This document shows positions 1 through 9,272 of a stretch of DNA of 64,000 nucleotides, piece by piece; the first letter of the stretch is position 1, and every line of letters begins with the position of its first letter. The stretch is from positions 147,235-211,234 of the forward strand of contig NVUX02000074.1 of NCBI GenBank assembly GCA_002402045.2, given 5' to 3'. This stretch comes from Paracoccaceae bacterium (lineage in GTDB: Bacteria; Pseudomonadota; Alphaproteobacteria; Rhodobacterales; Rhodobacteraceae). The position numbers and the translations under genes were made by a program. Below the pieces are notes generated by a model that worked only from the letters and a program-made list of their open reading frames with translations, did not search any database and was not told the DNA's origin.

Positions 1-1
1 G

Positions 2-1492
2 CGGGCGGCGCATGCCTCAGCCAAGGCGCTTTTGGAGGCGGCACAGGCAGAGGATCAAGCGGCGCGTGCGGCGCGGCGGCGCGCAGAAGACGCGGCCACG
101 ACCGCGGTGCGGCAGGTTTCAAAAGCACGGGCAGAAGCGGAGTCTTTTGCGGCGCGAGTTGAGAGCTATGAGCTGGCGGTGAAACGGCGTGAAGAAGATG
201 CAACGGCAGCGCGCATGAGCCTTTCTGAGGCCGAAACAGGGGTGGCTGAATTGGGCGATCTCGAGGTCGCACGCGAGGCTTTGGAGCGGCATAAGCTTAG
301 CGTGGAAGCGGCGCGGCTCACGATGATGACCAAGCGCTCGATTGCTGACGATCTGCGCCGTGAAGGCGAAGCGCGGGTGCGGCGCTTACGTGAGATTGAA
401 AAGGAAAAAGGCAACTGGGCGCGGCGGCTTGAGAATGCCGAGCGGCACCTGGAAGAGCTGGCGGCGCGAATAGAGACCGGCCAGCAAGAGCTGAAGCAGG
501 CCAAAGTGGCGCCTGCGGAGATTGAGGCTCGCCGCTCTGAAATGGCAACGGCATTCGACAAAGCCGAGGCGCGCCGCAAAACGGCGGCGGACCTACTCGC
601 CAAGGGTGAAGCGGCGCTTCGGGAGGCCGAGGATGGCGAAAGACTGGCGGAGCGCGCGGCCTCTGAATCGCGAGAAATGCGGGCGCGCGCGGAAGCGGTG
701 AGCGAGGCCGCGCTGGAACGCGTTGGCATTGCCGCAACGCGTGTGGCTGAAGAAACTGGCGTAGCGCCGCAAGCACTGCTGGAAACGCTGGAGGCTGATC
801 CTGAGCAGATGCCGGATTCCGAGGTGATCGAAACCGATGTGACGCGGCTTAAGCGGCAGCGGGATGCACTGGGTGCGGTGAACCTGCGTGCTGAGGAAGA
901 TGCCACAGAAGTGCGCGATGAGCTGGAAGCTTTGCGCGCTGAAAAGGTGGACCTTGAGGCGGCGGTGGCCAAGCTACGCCACGGTATTGCCAACCTCAAT
1001 TCCGAGGGGCGAGAGCGGCTTTTGGCGGCATTTGAGACCGTAAACAAGAACTTTGAAATGCTGTTCAAGCACTTGTTTGGTGGGGGTGCGGCCGAGCTGG
1101 TGCTGGTGGAGTCGGACGACCCGCTGGAAGCCGGGCTTGAGATTATGTGCCAGCCGCCGGGCAAAAAGCTGTCGACGCTGTCGCTGCTTTCCGGCGGCGA
1201 GCAAACCTTGACGGCGATGTCGCTTATTTTTGCGGTTTTCCTTGCCAATCCAAGCCCGATTTGTGTGCTGGATGAGGTGGACGCGCCACTGGACGATGCG
1301 AATGTGACCCGCTTTTGTGATTTACTTGACGAGATGACGGCGCAAACCAATACCCGCTTCCTGATCATCACGCACCACGCCGTAACCATGAGCCGGATGG
1401 AACGGCTTTTTGGGGTGACTATGGGCGAAATGGGTGTGTCGCAACTGGTGTCGGTTGATTTACGGCAAGCAGAAGAGATTGTTGAAGCCTAG
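2..1492 (+). CDS. smc: Chromosome segregation ATPase SMC, C-terminal part (5' end outside window)
   Basis: This is the C-terminal part of a structural-maintenance-of-chromosomes ATPase, which with ScpA/ScpB organises and segregates the chromosome. The frame is open from the first bases of the window, so the true start lies upstream. Roughly the first 320 visible codons are a long Ala/Glu/Arg-rich coiled coil. They lead into the ATPase head half with an LSGGE signature at about 1186-1200 and a Walker B plus D-loop, [11 protein letters not shown], at about 1264-1296. A Lys/Arg-poor GGGAAELVL segment precedes the signature, as in other SMC heads. The Walker A half is not in the window. The TAG stop sits in a small inverted repeat (TAGGCT-A-AGCCTA, 1490-1502) that is too tight to call a terminator. 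Identity is secure. Confidence 0.95.
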   Translation, partial: RAAHASAKALLEAAQAEDQAARAARRRAEDAATTAVRQVSKARAEAESFAARVESYELAVKRREEDATAARMSLSEAETGVAELGDLEVAREALERHKLSVEAARLTMMTKRSIADDLRREGEARVRRLREIEKEKGNWARRLENAERHLEELAARIETGQQELKQAKVAPAEIEARRSEMATAFDKAEARRKTAADLLAKGEAALREAEDGERLAERAASESREMRARAEAVSEAALERVGIAATRVAEETGVAPQALLETLEADPEQMPDSEVIETDVTRLKRQRDALGAVNLRAEEDATEVRDELEALRAEKVDLEAAVAKLRHGIANLNSEGRERLLAAFETVNKNFEMLFKHLFGGGAAELVLVESDDPLEAGLEIMCQPPGKKLSTLSLLSGGEQTLTAMSLIFAVFLANPSPICVLDEVDAPLDDANVTRFCDLLDEMTAQTNTRFLIITHHAVTMSRMERLFGVTMGEMGVSQLVSVDLRQAEEIVEA

Positions 1493-1536
1493 GCTAAGCC
1501 TATTGAAATTGCACGTAAAATACATATGTAGATTGC

Positions 1537-2670
1537 ATGAAAAGTGTCAAACTCCCCCCTATGACCATTCGCCGCCTCAGCTTCCTACTATCCATAATCG
1601 CTATCGGGCTGGCGAGCGTTTCGCTATACATCGGGCCTGACACCACGGCGCTTACGTGTGTGAACCGTGGAAAATCTTCCGGAATATTATCGGCCTGCAC
1701 CGCACTGATTGAAAACCCTGATACCGAACCCGATGAGCTTCCGGTGTATTTGTATAAGCGCGCATGGGCTGCTGGCAGGATGGATGATTTTGAAATGGCG
1801 CTGGCGGACATGAACCGAGCGCTCGAGTTGCGGCCCAATACCCCCCTTATTTGGGTATATAGAGCCTTTATAAACAACGCCAAAGGGGATTTTTTCGCCG
1901 CAGACGCAGATTTTGATCAGGCGTTGGCGCTCGCGCCGGAGAACCTGTTTACCATCATGGATCGAGCCGTTATTTACACGGGCCGCAGGGCCTATGAGGA
2001 TGCCTTGCGCGACTATGAGCGCGCATCGGAAATTGACCCCGAGAGCAAAAGAGCGGCGATAGGCGTCATTAACTCTTTGGAAAAGCTGGGCGCGTTTGAT
2101 CAGGCCATTGAGCGCCGAATAGCCGCTGCCACGCAATGGCCAGAGGATGCTGATTTACTATATAATCTCGGCAGTTTACAGTATGGCACACAAGACTATC
2201 GGGCAGCGATTTCCAGTTTTGAAGCTGCGGCGCGGCTTGATCCGGACCATGAGCTAAGCCTGTTTCTTCTTGGGGCGACGAATTTGAGATTGGGGAATAT
2301 TTCTCTCGGGAAATCTTATATCGAGCAGTTTGCCGCCCAGTTCGCACAGAGCATGGAAACCGATGGGGGCCTCTATAGGCGGGCTATTGCACTTATCGCC
2401 AACGTGACCCAGCTGGCCGGCAATACCGAGTTCTTTTTCCGGGGTGCTAGCTATGCGGTTATAGGCCAACCGGAGCTTTCACGCGCGGCCTTCCAGCGCT
2501 ATTTGGAGAGTGGTGGGCGCAATGCGATGCTCATAATGCAGGATCTTTTGGCGCCCTACTATGAGTGCGCTGGCGCTAATTGCGACGGGCGCATTGATGA
2601 GGGCTATGAAGCCGCCCTCAACCGCTATATTGATGCGACAGCCAACGAATTTTTACTCGATAAATATTAA
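1537..2670 (+). CDS. Membrane-anchored or exported tetratricopeptide-repeat protein
   Basis: A 377-residue protein with an N-terminal hydrophobic segment (about residues 13-29, after RR) followed by tandem TPR units. Examples are a unit around residues 68-97 (LYKRAWAAGRMDDF...ALELRP), one at 104-131 (ending ALALAPE), one at 138-165 (ASEIDPES) and one at 205-233 (AARLDPDH). TPRs are protein-interaction scaffolds, so no enzymatic role can be given. Two Cys near the start and two near the end (YYECAGANC) could form disulfides if the protein is periplasmic. The upstream ATG at 1537 and the ATG at 1561 (MTIRRLSF) are both possible; neither has a clear Shine-Dalgarno sequence. Its 3' end abuts trxC convergently with a 5-base gap. 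Confidence 0.8.
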   Translation: MKSVKLPPMTIRRLSFLLSIIAIGLASVSLYIGPDTTALTCVNRGKSSGILSACTALIENPDTEPDELPVYLYKRAWAAGRMDDFEMALADMNRALELRPNTPLIWVYRAFINNAKGDFFAADADFDQALALAPENLFTIMDRAVIYTGRRAYEDALRDYERASEIDPESKRAAIGVINSLEKLGAFDQAIERRIAAATQWPEDADLLYNLGSLQYGTQDYRAAISSFEAAARLDPDHELSLFLLGATNLRLGNISLGKSYIEQFAAQFAQSMETDGGLYRRAIALIANVTQLAGNTEFFFRGASYAVIGQPELSRAAFQRYLESGGRNAMLIMQDLLAPYYECAGANCDGRIDEGYEAALNRYIDATANEFLLDKY

Positions 2671-2675
2671 GCGCT

Positions 2676-3107
2676 TCACATATGGCTTTGCACCCAAGCT
2701 TTGATTTGGTCGGCTCTTAGGGCCCCCGATTGGCGGGCGACTTCTTTGCCGTTTTTGAATAGGGCCATGGTCGGAATGCCACGAATATTGTGGCGCTGGG
2801 AAACCGCGGGAAATTCTTCGGTGTTGATTTTGGCAAAGCGGGCGGCGGTGCCGATTTGGGTGGCGGCTTTTGAAAACTCAGGCGCCATCATCCGGCAGGG
2901 GCCGCACCACGGGGCCCAAAAATCTACCACCAGCGGGAGCTGGTCACGCTTGCTGGCTTTGGCTAGGGTGGGCGCGTCAATTTCGGTGACTTTGGGCACG
3001 TTAAGCGCGTGGCCGCAGGCGGCGCATTTTGGCTTGGCGGAAAGGCGCTCTTCGGGAACACGATTTACGGTGCCGCAAGATAGACAGGTAAGGTTTTTGG
3101 CAGGCAT
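2676..3107 (-). CDS. trxC: Thioredoxin 2 (zinc-binding)
   Basis: A cytosolic disulfide reductase of the TrxC type, 143 residues. Two CxxC pairs (Cys8/Cys11 and Cys28/Cys31) form the N-terminal zinc finger that separates Trx2 from ordinary thioredoxin. The redox site WCGPC lies at residues 67-71, followed by the cis-proline segment RGIPTMALF. The start at 3107 has AGGAG eight bases upstream. It lies 56 bases downstream of the LysR gene on the same strand, so the two may share a transcript. Family knowledge: Trx2 proteins are usually oxidative-stress induced. Nothing in the sequence shows that here. Confidence 0.93.
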   Translation of the reverse strand: MPAKNLTCLSCGTVNRVPEERLSAKPKCAACGHALNVPKVTEIDAPTLAKASKRDQLPLVVDFWAPWCGPCRMMAPEFSKAATQIGTAARFAKINTEEFPAVSQRHNIRGIPTMALFKNGKEVARQSGALRADQIKAWVQSHM

Positions 3108-3163
3108 GGTGAGGCTCCTGAAATATTCTAGTTATTGCATATATTGAGCTGGTGGGCGGATTT

Positions 3164-4039
3164 TCAAGGGGTGGCAGTGACTTGGGCGTCAATAATCTGG
3201 CGAATATTGGCGATGGGGAGGTCGGACTCTTCGCCAGCGCGATGGACAAGTACCAAGCGGCGGATTTCTTGCGGGGCGCAAAATGGCACGATGGTAAGGT
3301 GGCGCGCCAATGGGGGCGCAAGGAAACGCTGCGGGACGATAGAAACCCCAAAGCCTTCCCGCACCATTTTTTCGATGGCATCCAGGCTATCAACTTCCAT
3401 AATTTCATTCACGCGAATCCCGCGGGATTGCAGGCGGGCAGACACTTGATGGCCCATCCATGTCATGGCTTCAAAGGCAATAAAGGGCTGGGTTGTAAGG
3501 AGAGATTCGTCGGAGGCGATGGGCAGGTGTTTGGGGGCGATCACATAAAGCGGCTCGATGACGAGCTCTTGCACTTGCAGCTCGGGCAGGGCCGATATGG
3601 GCGCAGTGAGAATCGCGAAATCCAGATCAAGATTAAGGACTTGCAGCGCGAGGGTGCTCGAAAGCCCCGATTTAACCTTGATACGAATGCCAGGCTGGCG
3701 CTTTTGCAGCTCTCGCAGCACTACCGGCAGCAGGTGCTGGGTTTCGGTGGGCACAATACCAAACGAAATTTGGTCTCGGTGTTGCAGGCCCTTGCCTATC
3801 AGCTTAACGGTGTTCACCATTTTTAGCGCCTTCTGCGCCGCCAGCGCGGTGGCCTTTCCGGTGGGCGTAAAGGTGGCGGGGCGGGTGGAGCGGTCAAACA
3901 GCTTTTGGCCAAATTCCTCTTCCAGCGTGCGAATTTGCAATGAAATGGCTGAATGGCTCAGCGAGACCTTGTCGGCAGCGGCGGAAAAGCTATTGTTCTC
4001 GTAAATCGCTACGAGGGTTTCGAGCTGTTGGATGTTCAT
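3164..4039 (-). CDS. LysR-family transcriptional regulator of the divergent CoA-transferase/TRAP cluster
   Basis: A LysR-type regulator of 291 residues. It has an N-terminal winged HTH (residues about 1-60, MNIQQLETLVAIYENNSFSA..., SLSHSAISLQIRTLEEEFG) and a C-terminal periplasmic-binding-like effector domain. The ATG at 4039 is preferred over one 33 bases further up because AAGAAGGG precedes it at good distance and LysR proteins normally begin right at the HTH. It is transcribed away from the CoA-transferase gene at 4142. By the usual LysR arrangement it is inferred to control that cluster from the shared 100-base intergenic region. The inducer cannot be read from the sequence. Confidence 0.9.
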   Translation of the reverse strand: MNIQQLETLVAIYENNSFSAAADKVSLSHSAISLQIRTLEEEFGQKLFDRSTRPATFTPTGKATALAAQKALKMVNTVKLIGKGLQHRDQISFGIVPTETQHLLPVVLRELQKRQPGIRIKVKSGLSSTLALQVLNLDLDFAILTAPISALPELQVQELVIEPLYVIAPKHLPIASDESLLTTQPFIAFEAMTWMGHQVSARLQSRGIRVNEIMEVDSLDAIEKMVREGFGVSIVPQRFLAPPLARHLTIVPFCAPQEIRRLVLVHRAGEESDLPIANIRQIIDAQVTATP

Positions 4040-4141
4040 AGATAGACCCTTCTTTGTAAGAATTGCTAACACTAAAGACAGAATATGTCACTTTTATTAT
4101 GAAATACTGGCGCTATGCTGGGCAAGGAAATGGAATCAATA
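4040..4141. promoter_or_regulatory. Divergent promoter region between the LysR gene and the catabolic cluster
   Basis: An AT-rich stretch of about 100 bases between two divergent start codons. It must hold both promoters and, by LysR family precedent, the regulator's binding site. Several partial dyads are present around 4060-4105, but none is convincing enough to name as a T-N11-A box. Confidence 0.5.
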
Positions 4142-5326
4142 ATGCCAAACACACAAAAACAAGGGCCGCTGACAGGGGTTAAAGTGCTGGATATGTCTCG
4201 CATATTGGCGGGGCCAAGCAGCACGCAATTGTTGGGCGATTATGGCGCTGATGTGGTTAAAATTGAGCGGCCCGGCGTGGGAGATGACACCCGCAAATGG
4301 GGCCCTCCCTATGTGAAAGATGCTGAGGGTAATGAGACCAGCGAGAGCGCGTATTACTTGGCGGCGAACCGCAACAAGCGCTCGGTGGCGGTGGATATTG
4401 CGACGCCTGAGGGGGCGGCGCTGATTAAGGAGTTGGCCGCCAAGGCGGATGTGTTGGTGGAGAATTATAAGTTCGGCGGGTTGAAGAAATATGGGCTGGA
4501 TTATGACGAGATCCGCAAAATAAACCCCAGTATTATCTATTGCTCTATTACCGGTTTTGGCCAAACGGGGCCAAATGCAGCGCTGCCGGGATATGACCTG
4601 ATGGCGCAGGGGTATGGCGGCATTATGAGCCTCACGGGCGAACCTGATGGCACACCGATGAAGGTGGGCGTGGGCATCGCTGATGTGATGTGCGGCATGT
4701 ATGCGGCCACTGCCGTTTTGGCGGCCCTGCGGCACAGAGACCAAACCGGCGAGGGCCAGCAGATTGATGTGGCCTTGGTGGATAGCCAGATCGCGTGGCT
4801 GATTAATGAAGGCACCAATTATTTGCAATCGGGCGAGCTTCCCAAGCGGCGGGGCAATGGCCACCCCAATATTGTGCCCTATCAGGTGTTTGAAGCCAAA
4901 GATGGCCATGTGATTGTGGCGGTGGGCAATGACAGCCAGTTTGGCCGGTTTTGCGAAATTTTGGGCGTGCCAGAAATGGCCAAGGATGCTTCCTTTGCGA
5001 CCAATATCAATCGGATTAAAAACCGCGAGGTGCTGCTGCCTAAGCTGGAAGCGCTGTTCGCAACGCGCAGCAAAGATGAAATGCTGGCGGCGATGAAGGC
5101 AAATAATGTGCCGTGCGGTGAGGTGAATAACCTTGCCGAAGTGTTTGCCAGCCCACAAGTGGCGGCGCGAGAAATGGTAGTGGAAATGGACCATCCGCAT
5201 AGCCCCGTAAAGCTGATCGCCAATCCGGTGAAGTTTTCGAAAACGCCGGTAACCTATAGAAAAGCGCCGCCTTTGTGTGGGGCAGATACAGATGAAGTGA
5301 TGAAAGACTGGCTCGGGAAAGGCTAA
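4142..5326 (+). CDS. Family III CoA-transferase (CaiB/BaiF type)
   Basis: An enzyme of the CaiB/BaiF/formyl-CoA-transferase family that moves CoA between carboxylic acids, here about 394 residues. The N-terminal family motif (GVKVLDMSRILAGP...LGDYGADVVKIERPG) is present. So are NKRSVAVDI and the segment around the catalytic aspartate (PGYDLMAQGYGGIMSLTGE), then the hinge with GVGIADVMCGMYA. The ATG at 4142 is chosen because AAGGAA lies upstream; in-frame ATGs at 4115 and 4130 are alternatives. It is the first gene of the cluster divergent from the LysR regulator and is followed within 4 bases by an acyl-CoA dehydrogenase. It probably activates the imported substrate or an intermediate as a CoA ester; the acid cannot be named. 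Confidence 0.9.
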   Translation: MPNTQKQGPLTGVKVLDMSRILAGPSSTQLLGDYGADVVKIERPGVGDDTRKWGPPYVKDAEGNETSESAYYLAANRNKRSVAVDIATPEGAALIKELAAKADVLVENYKFGGLKKYGLDYDEIRKINPSIIYCSITGFGQTGPNAALPGYDLMAQGYGGIMSLTGEPDGTPMKVGVGIADVMCGMYAATAVLAALRHRDQTGEGQQIDVALVDSQIAWLINEGTNYLQSGELPKRRGNGHPNIVPYQVFEAKDGHVIVAVGNDSQFGRFCEILGVPEMAKDASFATNINRIKNREVLLPKLEALFATRSKDEMLAAMKANNVPCGEVNNLAEVFASPQVAAREMVVEMDHPHSPVKLIANPVKFSKTPVTYRKAPPLCGADTDEVMKDWLGKG

Positions 5327-5329
5327 TGG

Positions 5330-6517
5330 ATGTTTTTGAGTGAAGACCAAAGGGCGATACAGGCCGCGGCGCTAAAACTGGCTACCAGCGTAATTGCGCC
5401 GCGGGCGGCAGAGGTGGACCGGACGGAGGCCTATCCGTGGGATAACGTGAAAGCGCTTGCAGAGGCTGGCTTTATGGGAATGACGATTCCCAAGGCGCAT
5501 GGCGGGCTCGGGCTGAGCTATTTTGATGTGGTCTTGGTGGTGGAGGCGATTGCGCGGGTGTGCGGCGTGACGGCGCGCATAGTTGTTGAGGGCAATATGG
5601 GGGCTATTGGCGCGATTTGCGCTTATGGCACAGAGGCACAGATTTCGCGCGTGGCCCCGCTGATTTTGGCCGGTGACAAACCCGCGATTTGCATTACCGA
5701 GCCAGAGAGTGGCTCGGCGGCAACCAGCATGACAACGACAGCGGTGAAAACAGGTGATAAGTATGTGATCAACGGGCTTAAGCATTGGATTACGGGGGGC
5801 GGGGTTTCAAAAACCCACCTGATTTTTGCTCAGGTTGAGGAAAATGGAGAGCGGCTGGGCATTGGCGGGTTTATCGCGGTGCGCGGCGAGGATGAGGGCC
5901 TGATAATTGGCGCGCGCGAGCCCGCCATGGGGCTGCGCGGCATTCCCGAAACCGAGGTGATTTTTGAGGATCTGGTGGTGGATGCCAGCATGGCGCTTAT
6001 CCCACCCGGCGGTGTGAAACGCGGCTTTGCGGGCCTGATGAACGCCTATAATGGCCAGCGCGTGGGGGCTGGCACAGTGGCGCTGGGCATTGCGCAGGGG
6101 GCTTATGAGCAGGCGCTTTCCTTTGTGAAAACCCGCGAGCAATTCGGGCGGCCAATTGCCGAGTTTCAAGGACTGCAATGGATGCTGGCCGATATGAACG
6201 TGGCGCTGGAAAGCGCGCGGGCGATGATTTGGCGGGCGGCGCACAGTGCAGAGCATACGGCCAGCGGCTTTCCTGATCCGCTGATGGCGGCACAGGCCAA
6301 GCTGATCGCCTCGGAAAACGCCGTGAAAGTTACCAATGATGCGCTGCAAATGCACGGCGCGGCGGGGTATTCGCGCAACCTACCGCTGGAGCGGATGGTG
6401 CGGGATGCGCGGATGTTTACCATCGGGGGCGGCACAGCCCAGATGTTGAAAAACCTCGTGGCCAGCAAAGTGCTGGAGATGAAATTACCGCAAACACGCG
6501 GCGGATATCTGAAATGA
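5330..6517 (+). CDS. Acyl-CoA dehydrogenase
   Basis: An FAD-dependent acyl-CoA dehydrogenase of 395 residues (alpha,beta-oxidation of a CoA thioester, electrons to ETF). Visible are the FAD/substrate segment CITEPESGSAATSM, KHWITGGGVS, the REQFGRPIAEFQGLQWMLADM helix, and the C-terminal MHGAAGYSRNLPLERMVRDAR. The usual EGT triad that carries the catalytic glutamate of medium- and short-chain members reads GGT here (TIGGGTAQ). The base may therefore sit elsewhere, as in isovaleryl-CoA dehydrogenase, or the substrate is unusual. The start ATG at 5330 is preceded by GGGAAAGG. The gene is embedded between the CoA-transferase and a ThDP enzyme and overlaps the latter by ATGA. Confidence 0.9.
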   Translation: MFLSEDQRAIQAAALKLATSVIAPRAAEVDRTEAYPWDNVKALAEAGFMGMTIPKAHGGLGLSYFDVVLVVEAIARVCGVTARIVVEGNMGAIGAICAYGTEAQISRVAPLILAGDKPAICITEPESGSAATSMTTTAVKTGDKYVINGLKHWITGGGVSKTHLIFAQVEENGERLGIGGFIAVRGEDEGLIIGAREPAMGLRGIPETEVIFEDLVVDASMALIPPGGVKRGFAGLMNAYNGQRVGAGTVALGIAQGAYEQALSFVKTREQFGRPIAEFQGLQWMLADMNVALESARAMIWRAAHSAEHTASGFPDPLMAAQAKLIASENAVKVTNDALQMHGAAGYSRNLPLERMVRDARMFTIGGGTAQMLKNLVASKVLEMKLPQTRGGYLK

Positions 6518-8109
6518 CAACGGCAGCGCAGATAATTGCGGCCAAGCTGCACGAGGCGGGTTGCCGCCATGCTTTTGGCATGCCGGGCGGCGAGGTTTTG
6601 CTGCTGATGCAGGCGATGCATGAGGCTGGCATTGAGTTCACCCTTTGCAAGCACGAGAATAATGCTGGCTATTTGGCTGAGGGCAGTTACCACGCCACCG
6701 GTGTGCCGGGCATTTTGCTCACGACTATCGGGCCGGGGCTGGCAAATGGGCTGAATTCGGTGGCGAATGCCTATCAGGAGCAGGTGCCGCTGATCGTGCT
6801 TTCGGGCTGTATTGGCCGCGGCGAGGCCGAGAGTTTTACCCATCAAGTGATTGACCAAAGCGCGCTTATGGCCCCGATCACTAAGGCGCAATTTCAGGTG
6901 GCGAAAGGCTCGGCGCAGCAGGTTATTGAGAAGGCGCTGATGATCGCGCGGGCAGACCCGCCGGGGCCGGTGCATGTGGATGTGCCACATGATATTGCGG
7001 GGAGTGAGGTGGCGGTGATCGCGCGGGCGCTGCTGGCGCCATTGCCGGCGGCGTGGCCTGAGGGGGCTTCGCTTGAGGCCGCGCGGAAAATGCTCTCGAG
7101 CGCTAAAAATCCGATAATTCTGGCGGGGCTGGGGGCGGTGCACCATGGTGCAGGCGCTGACATTCTTGCGGTGGCCGAGGCTGGCGAGATTCCGGTTTTG
7201 ACCACCTATAAGGCCAAGGGACTTATTGACGAAAATCATCCGCTGTGCCTTGGTGGGCATGGGCTTTCGCCGCTGTCTGATACGGTTGTGCTGCCGCTAT
7301 TGCGGGCGTCTGACTGCATAATACTGGCGGGCTATGACCCGATTGAAATGCGAAATGGCTGGATTGAGCCGTGGGACGCGGGCAAGGCTATCGAGATTTT
7401 GCACGCTGATATTCAGCACGGGATGCACGGCGCGGCGGTGCGCTTTGTGGGGGATGTTAGCTTGGGTGTGGCGGCTTTGCTGCCAGCTGTGACCACAAAA
7501 TCTGGCGGCGCGCCGAAAGTACGGGCCAAATTGGCAGAGATGTTTGCCCCGCGTGAAAATTGGGGGCCGCATCAGGTGTTTGATACGGTGCTGGCGGCTT
7601 TGCCCGAGGGTGGTATTGCCACGGCTGATAGTGGGGCGCACCGGATATTGCTCAGCCAGATGTGGCGCTGCAAAACTCCGCAAACCCTGCTGCAATCTAC
7701 CTGTTTTTGCACCATGGGCATCGCGCTGCCGCTGGCCATGGGCTATGCCAAGGCTGCTGGGCCTGACGGGCCAAAGGTGGTGGCATTTGTTGGGGATGCG
7801 GGCTTTGAAATGGTCATTGGGGAGCTAGCAACAGCGCGCGACATGGGCATTAACCTCACCGTAGTCGTACTGGTCGATGAGGCGCTAAGTTTAATAGACC
7901 TCAAGCAATCACGATCAAACCTGCCACAATTGGGGGTTAACTTTGGCGCAACTAACATTGTTGCGGTTGCGAAGGCTTATGGCGGCCATTCTGAGTGGGT
8001 AAATGATAAGAAAGAGTTGATTGGTGCGACAAATCGTGCGTTTAATAACGAAGGGTTTACCGTGCTCGCTTGCAAGATTGAGAAATCTGAATATGCAGGC
8101 GCGTTTTAA
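6514..8109 (+). CDS. ThDP-dependent enzyme of the acetolactate synthase/decarboxylase family
   Basis: A thiamine-diphosphate enzyme of 531 residues with the three-domain layout of the acetolactate synthase and decarboxylase superfamily. The catalytic glutamate lies in CKHENNAGYLAEG (about residue 48). The ThDP/Mg motif is GDAGFEMVIGELATA followed by LVDEALSLIDLKQ; the usual Asn-Asn at the end of the motif is Val-Asp here. It is too diverged from biosynthetic IlvB to be called that, and no small regulatory subunit lies nearby. The ATGA overlap with the dehydrogenase indicates translational coupling. It probably decarboxylates or condenses a 2-oxo acid in the cluster's pathway. The substrate is unknown. 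Confidence 0.85.
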   Translation: MTTAAQIIAAKLHEAGCRHAFGMPGGEVLLLMQAMHEAGIEFTLCKHENNAGYLAEGSYHATGVPGILLTTIGPGLANGLNSVANAYQEQVPLIVLSGCIGRGEAESFTHQVIDQSALMAPITKAQFQVAKGSAQQVIEKALMIARADPPGPVHVDVPHDIAGSEVAVIARALLAPLPAAWPEGASLEAARKMLSSAKNPIILAGLGAVHHGAGADILAVAEAGEIPVLTTYKAKGLIDENHPLCLGGHGLSPLSDTVVLPLLRASDCIILAGYDPIEMRNGWIEPWDAGKAIEILHADIQHGMHGAAVRFVGDVSLGVAALLPAVTTKSGGAPKVRAKLAEMFAPRENWGPHQVFDTVLAALPEGGIATADSGAHRILLSQMWRCKTPQTLLQSTCFCTMGIALPLAMGYAKAAGPDGPKVVAFVGDAGFEMVIGELATARDMGINLTVVVLVDEALSLIDLKQSRSNLPQLGVNFGATNIVAVAKAYGGHSEWVNDKKELIGATNRAFNNEGFTVLACKIEKSEYAGAF

Positions 8110-8209
8110 GCCCAAGAGCTTTGGGGCGGGTGTTAAGCCATCGCATGTGCTCCAATGTCGGAATTCCGGCCCCATTTAGATGGCATATAAAACTATCCCG
8201 GAGGATAAC

Positions 8210-9178
8210 ATGAATTTCAAATCATTAGCGATTGCGATGACCGTAGCCGGCACCCTGACTGGTGCGGCTTCAGCTCAAGAGCAAAGCTTTATTTCGATCG
8301 GCACCGGCGGCGTAACCGGCGTTTATTACCCAGCTGGCGGCGCGATCTGCCGTTTGGTTAACAAAAATCGCCACGAAACCGGCATTCGCTGCTCGGTTGA
8401 GTCCACTGGCGGCTCTATTTACAACATCAACACGCTGCGCGCTGGCGAGCTTGAGTTTGGCGTTGCGCAATCTGATTGGCAGTTCCACGCTTATAACGGC
8501 ACGTCTAAATTCGAAGACCAAGGCCCGTTTGAAGACCTGCGCGCCGTGTTCTCGCTACACCCTGAGCCGGTAACCATTTTGGCCCGTCGCGATAGCGGCA
8601 TTGCAAACATCACCGACATTCCGGGCAAGCGCTTCAACATCGGCAATGCTGGCTCCGGCACGCAAGGCACATGGGAAGTGATTGAGGGCATCATGGGCTG
8701 GGAACGCTCAGACCTCGCGTTGGCTTCTGAAATGAAATCAGCCGAGACTGCTGGCGCACTTTGCGACAACAAAATCGACGGTTACTTCTGGCTGGTTGGC
8801 CACCCTTCAGGCCTGACGCAAGAAACCATTGCTTCATGTGATGCGGTCATCGTACCTGCGGTTTCTCCTGAAATCACTGCACTGGTTGAGAGCACGCCTT
8901 ACTACCGTATCGCGTCTATTCCGGGCGGCATGTATCCGGGCAACCCTGATGACATCCAGACCTTTGGTGTGGGCGCAACGGTTGTAACTTCGGCAAGCGT
9001 TTCTGACGAAGCTGTTTACCAAGTGGCTATGGCCGTGCTTGGCAACCTTGATGATTTCCGCAAGCTGCACCCTGCATTTGCAAATCTGGTAGCTGAAGAA
9101 ATGATTTCGGACAGCCTTTCGGCACCTCTGCACCCTGGTGCAATTCGTGCCTACCAAGAACTAGGCTTGATGGATTAA
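8210..9178 (+). CDS. TAXI-family TRAP transporter solute-binding protein
   Basis: The periplasmic substrate-binding protein of a TAXI-type TRAP importer, about 322 residues. A Sec signal peptide (MNFKSLAIAMTVAGTLTGAASA) precedes the TAXI-family start, ISIGTGGVTGVYYPAGGAICRLVN. Further family segments are SVESTGGSIYNI, LRAVFSLHPEPVTILAR and GNAGSGTQGTWE. The ATG at 8210 is chosen because GGAGG stands 5 bases before it and the signal peptide begins there; an ATG 30 bases upstream gives an implausible leader. A hairpin separates it from the permease gene, suggesting differential expression. Known TAXI proteins bind dicarboxylates, glutamate and similar acids; the ligand here is not readable. Confidence 0.92.
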   Translation: MNFKSLAIAMTVAGTLTGAASAQEQSFISIGTGGVTGVYYPAGGAICRLVNKNRHETGIRCSVESTGGSIYNINTLRAGELEFGVAQSDWQFHAYNGTSKFEDQGPFEDLRAVFSLHPEPVTILARRDSGIANITDIPGKRFNIGNAGSGTQGTWEVIEGIMGWERSDLALASEMKSAETAGALCDNKIDGYFWLVGHPSGLTQETIASCDAVIVPAVSPEITALVESTPYYRIASIPGGMYPGNPDDIQTFGVGATVVTSASVSDEAVYQVAMAVLGNLDDFRKLHPAFANLVAEEMISDSLSAPLHPGAIRAYQELGLMD

Positions 9179-9196
9179 TCCACGCTTAACACTATC

Positions 9197-9220
9197 GGTG
9201 GGGGCTTTGCGGCCCCCACC
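9197..9220 (+). terminator. Intercistronic hairpin after the TAXI binding-protein gene
   Basis: GGTGGGGGC pairs with GCCCCCACC (9-bp stem, 6-base loop TTTGCG). No T-tract follows, so it is more likely a 3'-end stabiliser or partial attenuator than a full terminator. This would give more binding protein than permease. Confidence 0.65.
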
Positions 9221-9272
9221 AACCCAAAGAAAATAAGGGCTTAAGCCCAGTTTCACAGCAAGGGAAAAACTG

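Noticed and set aside
166..1389. A 407-codon open frame on the minus strand inside smc
   Set aside because: Low-complexity Ser/Ala/Arg-rich translation opposite a GC-rich coiled coil; smc on the plus strand is certain.
1490..1502. Dyad at the smc stop codon as a terminator
   Set aside because: Loop of one base and no T-run make it structurally implausible.
4136..5350. A 404-codon minus-strand frame opposite the CoA-transferase
   Set aside because: His/Arg-rich translation with no motif; it mirrors a gene with clear family signatures.
6166..7260. A 364-codon minus-strand frame across the dehydrogenase and ThDP genes
   Set aside because: Crosses two real genes and shows no domain.
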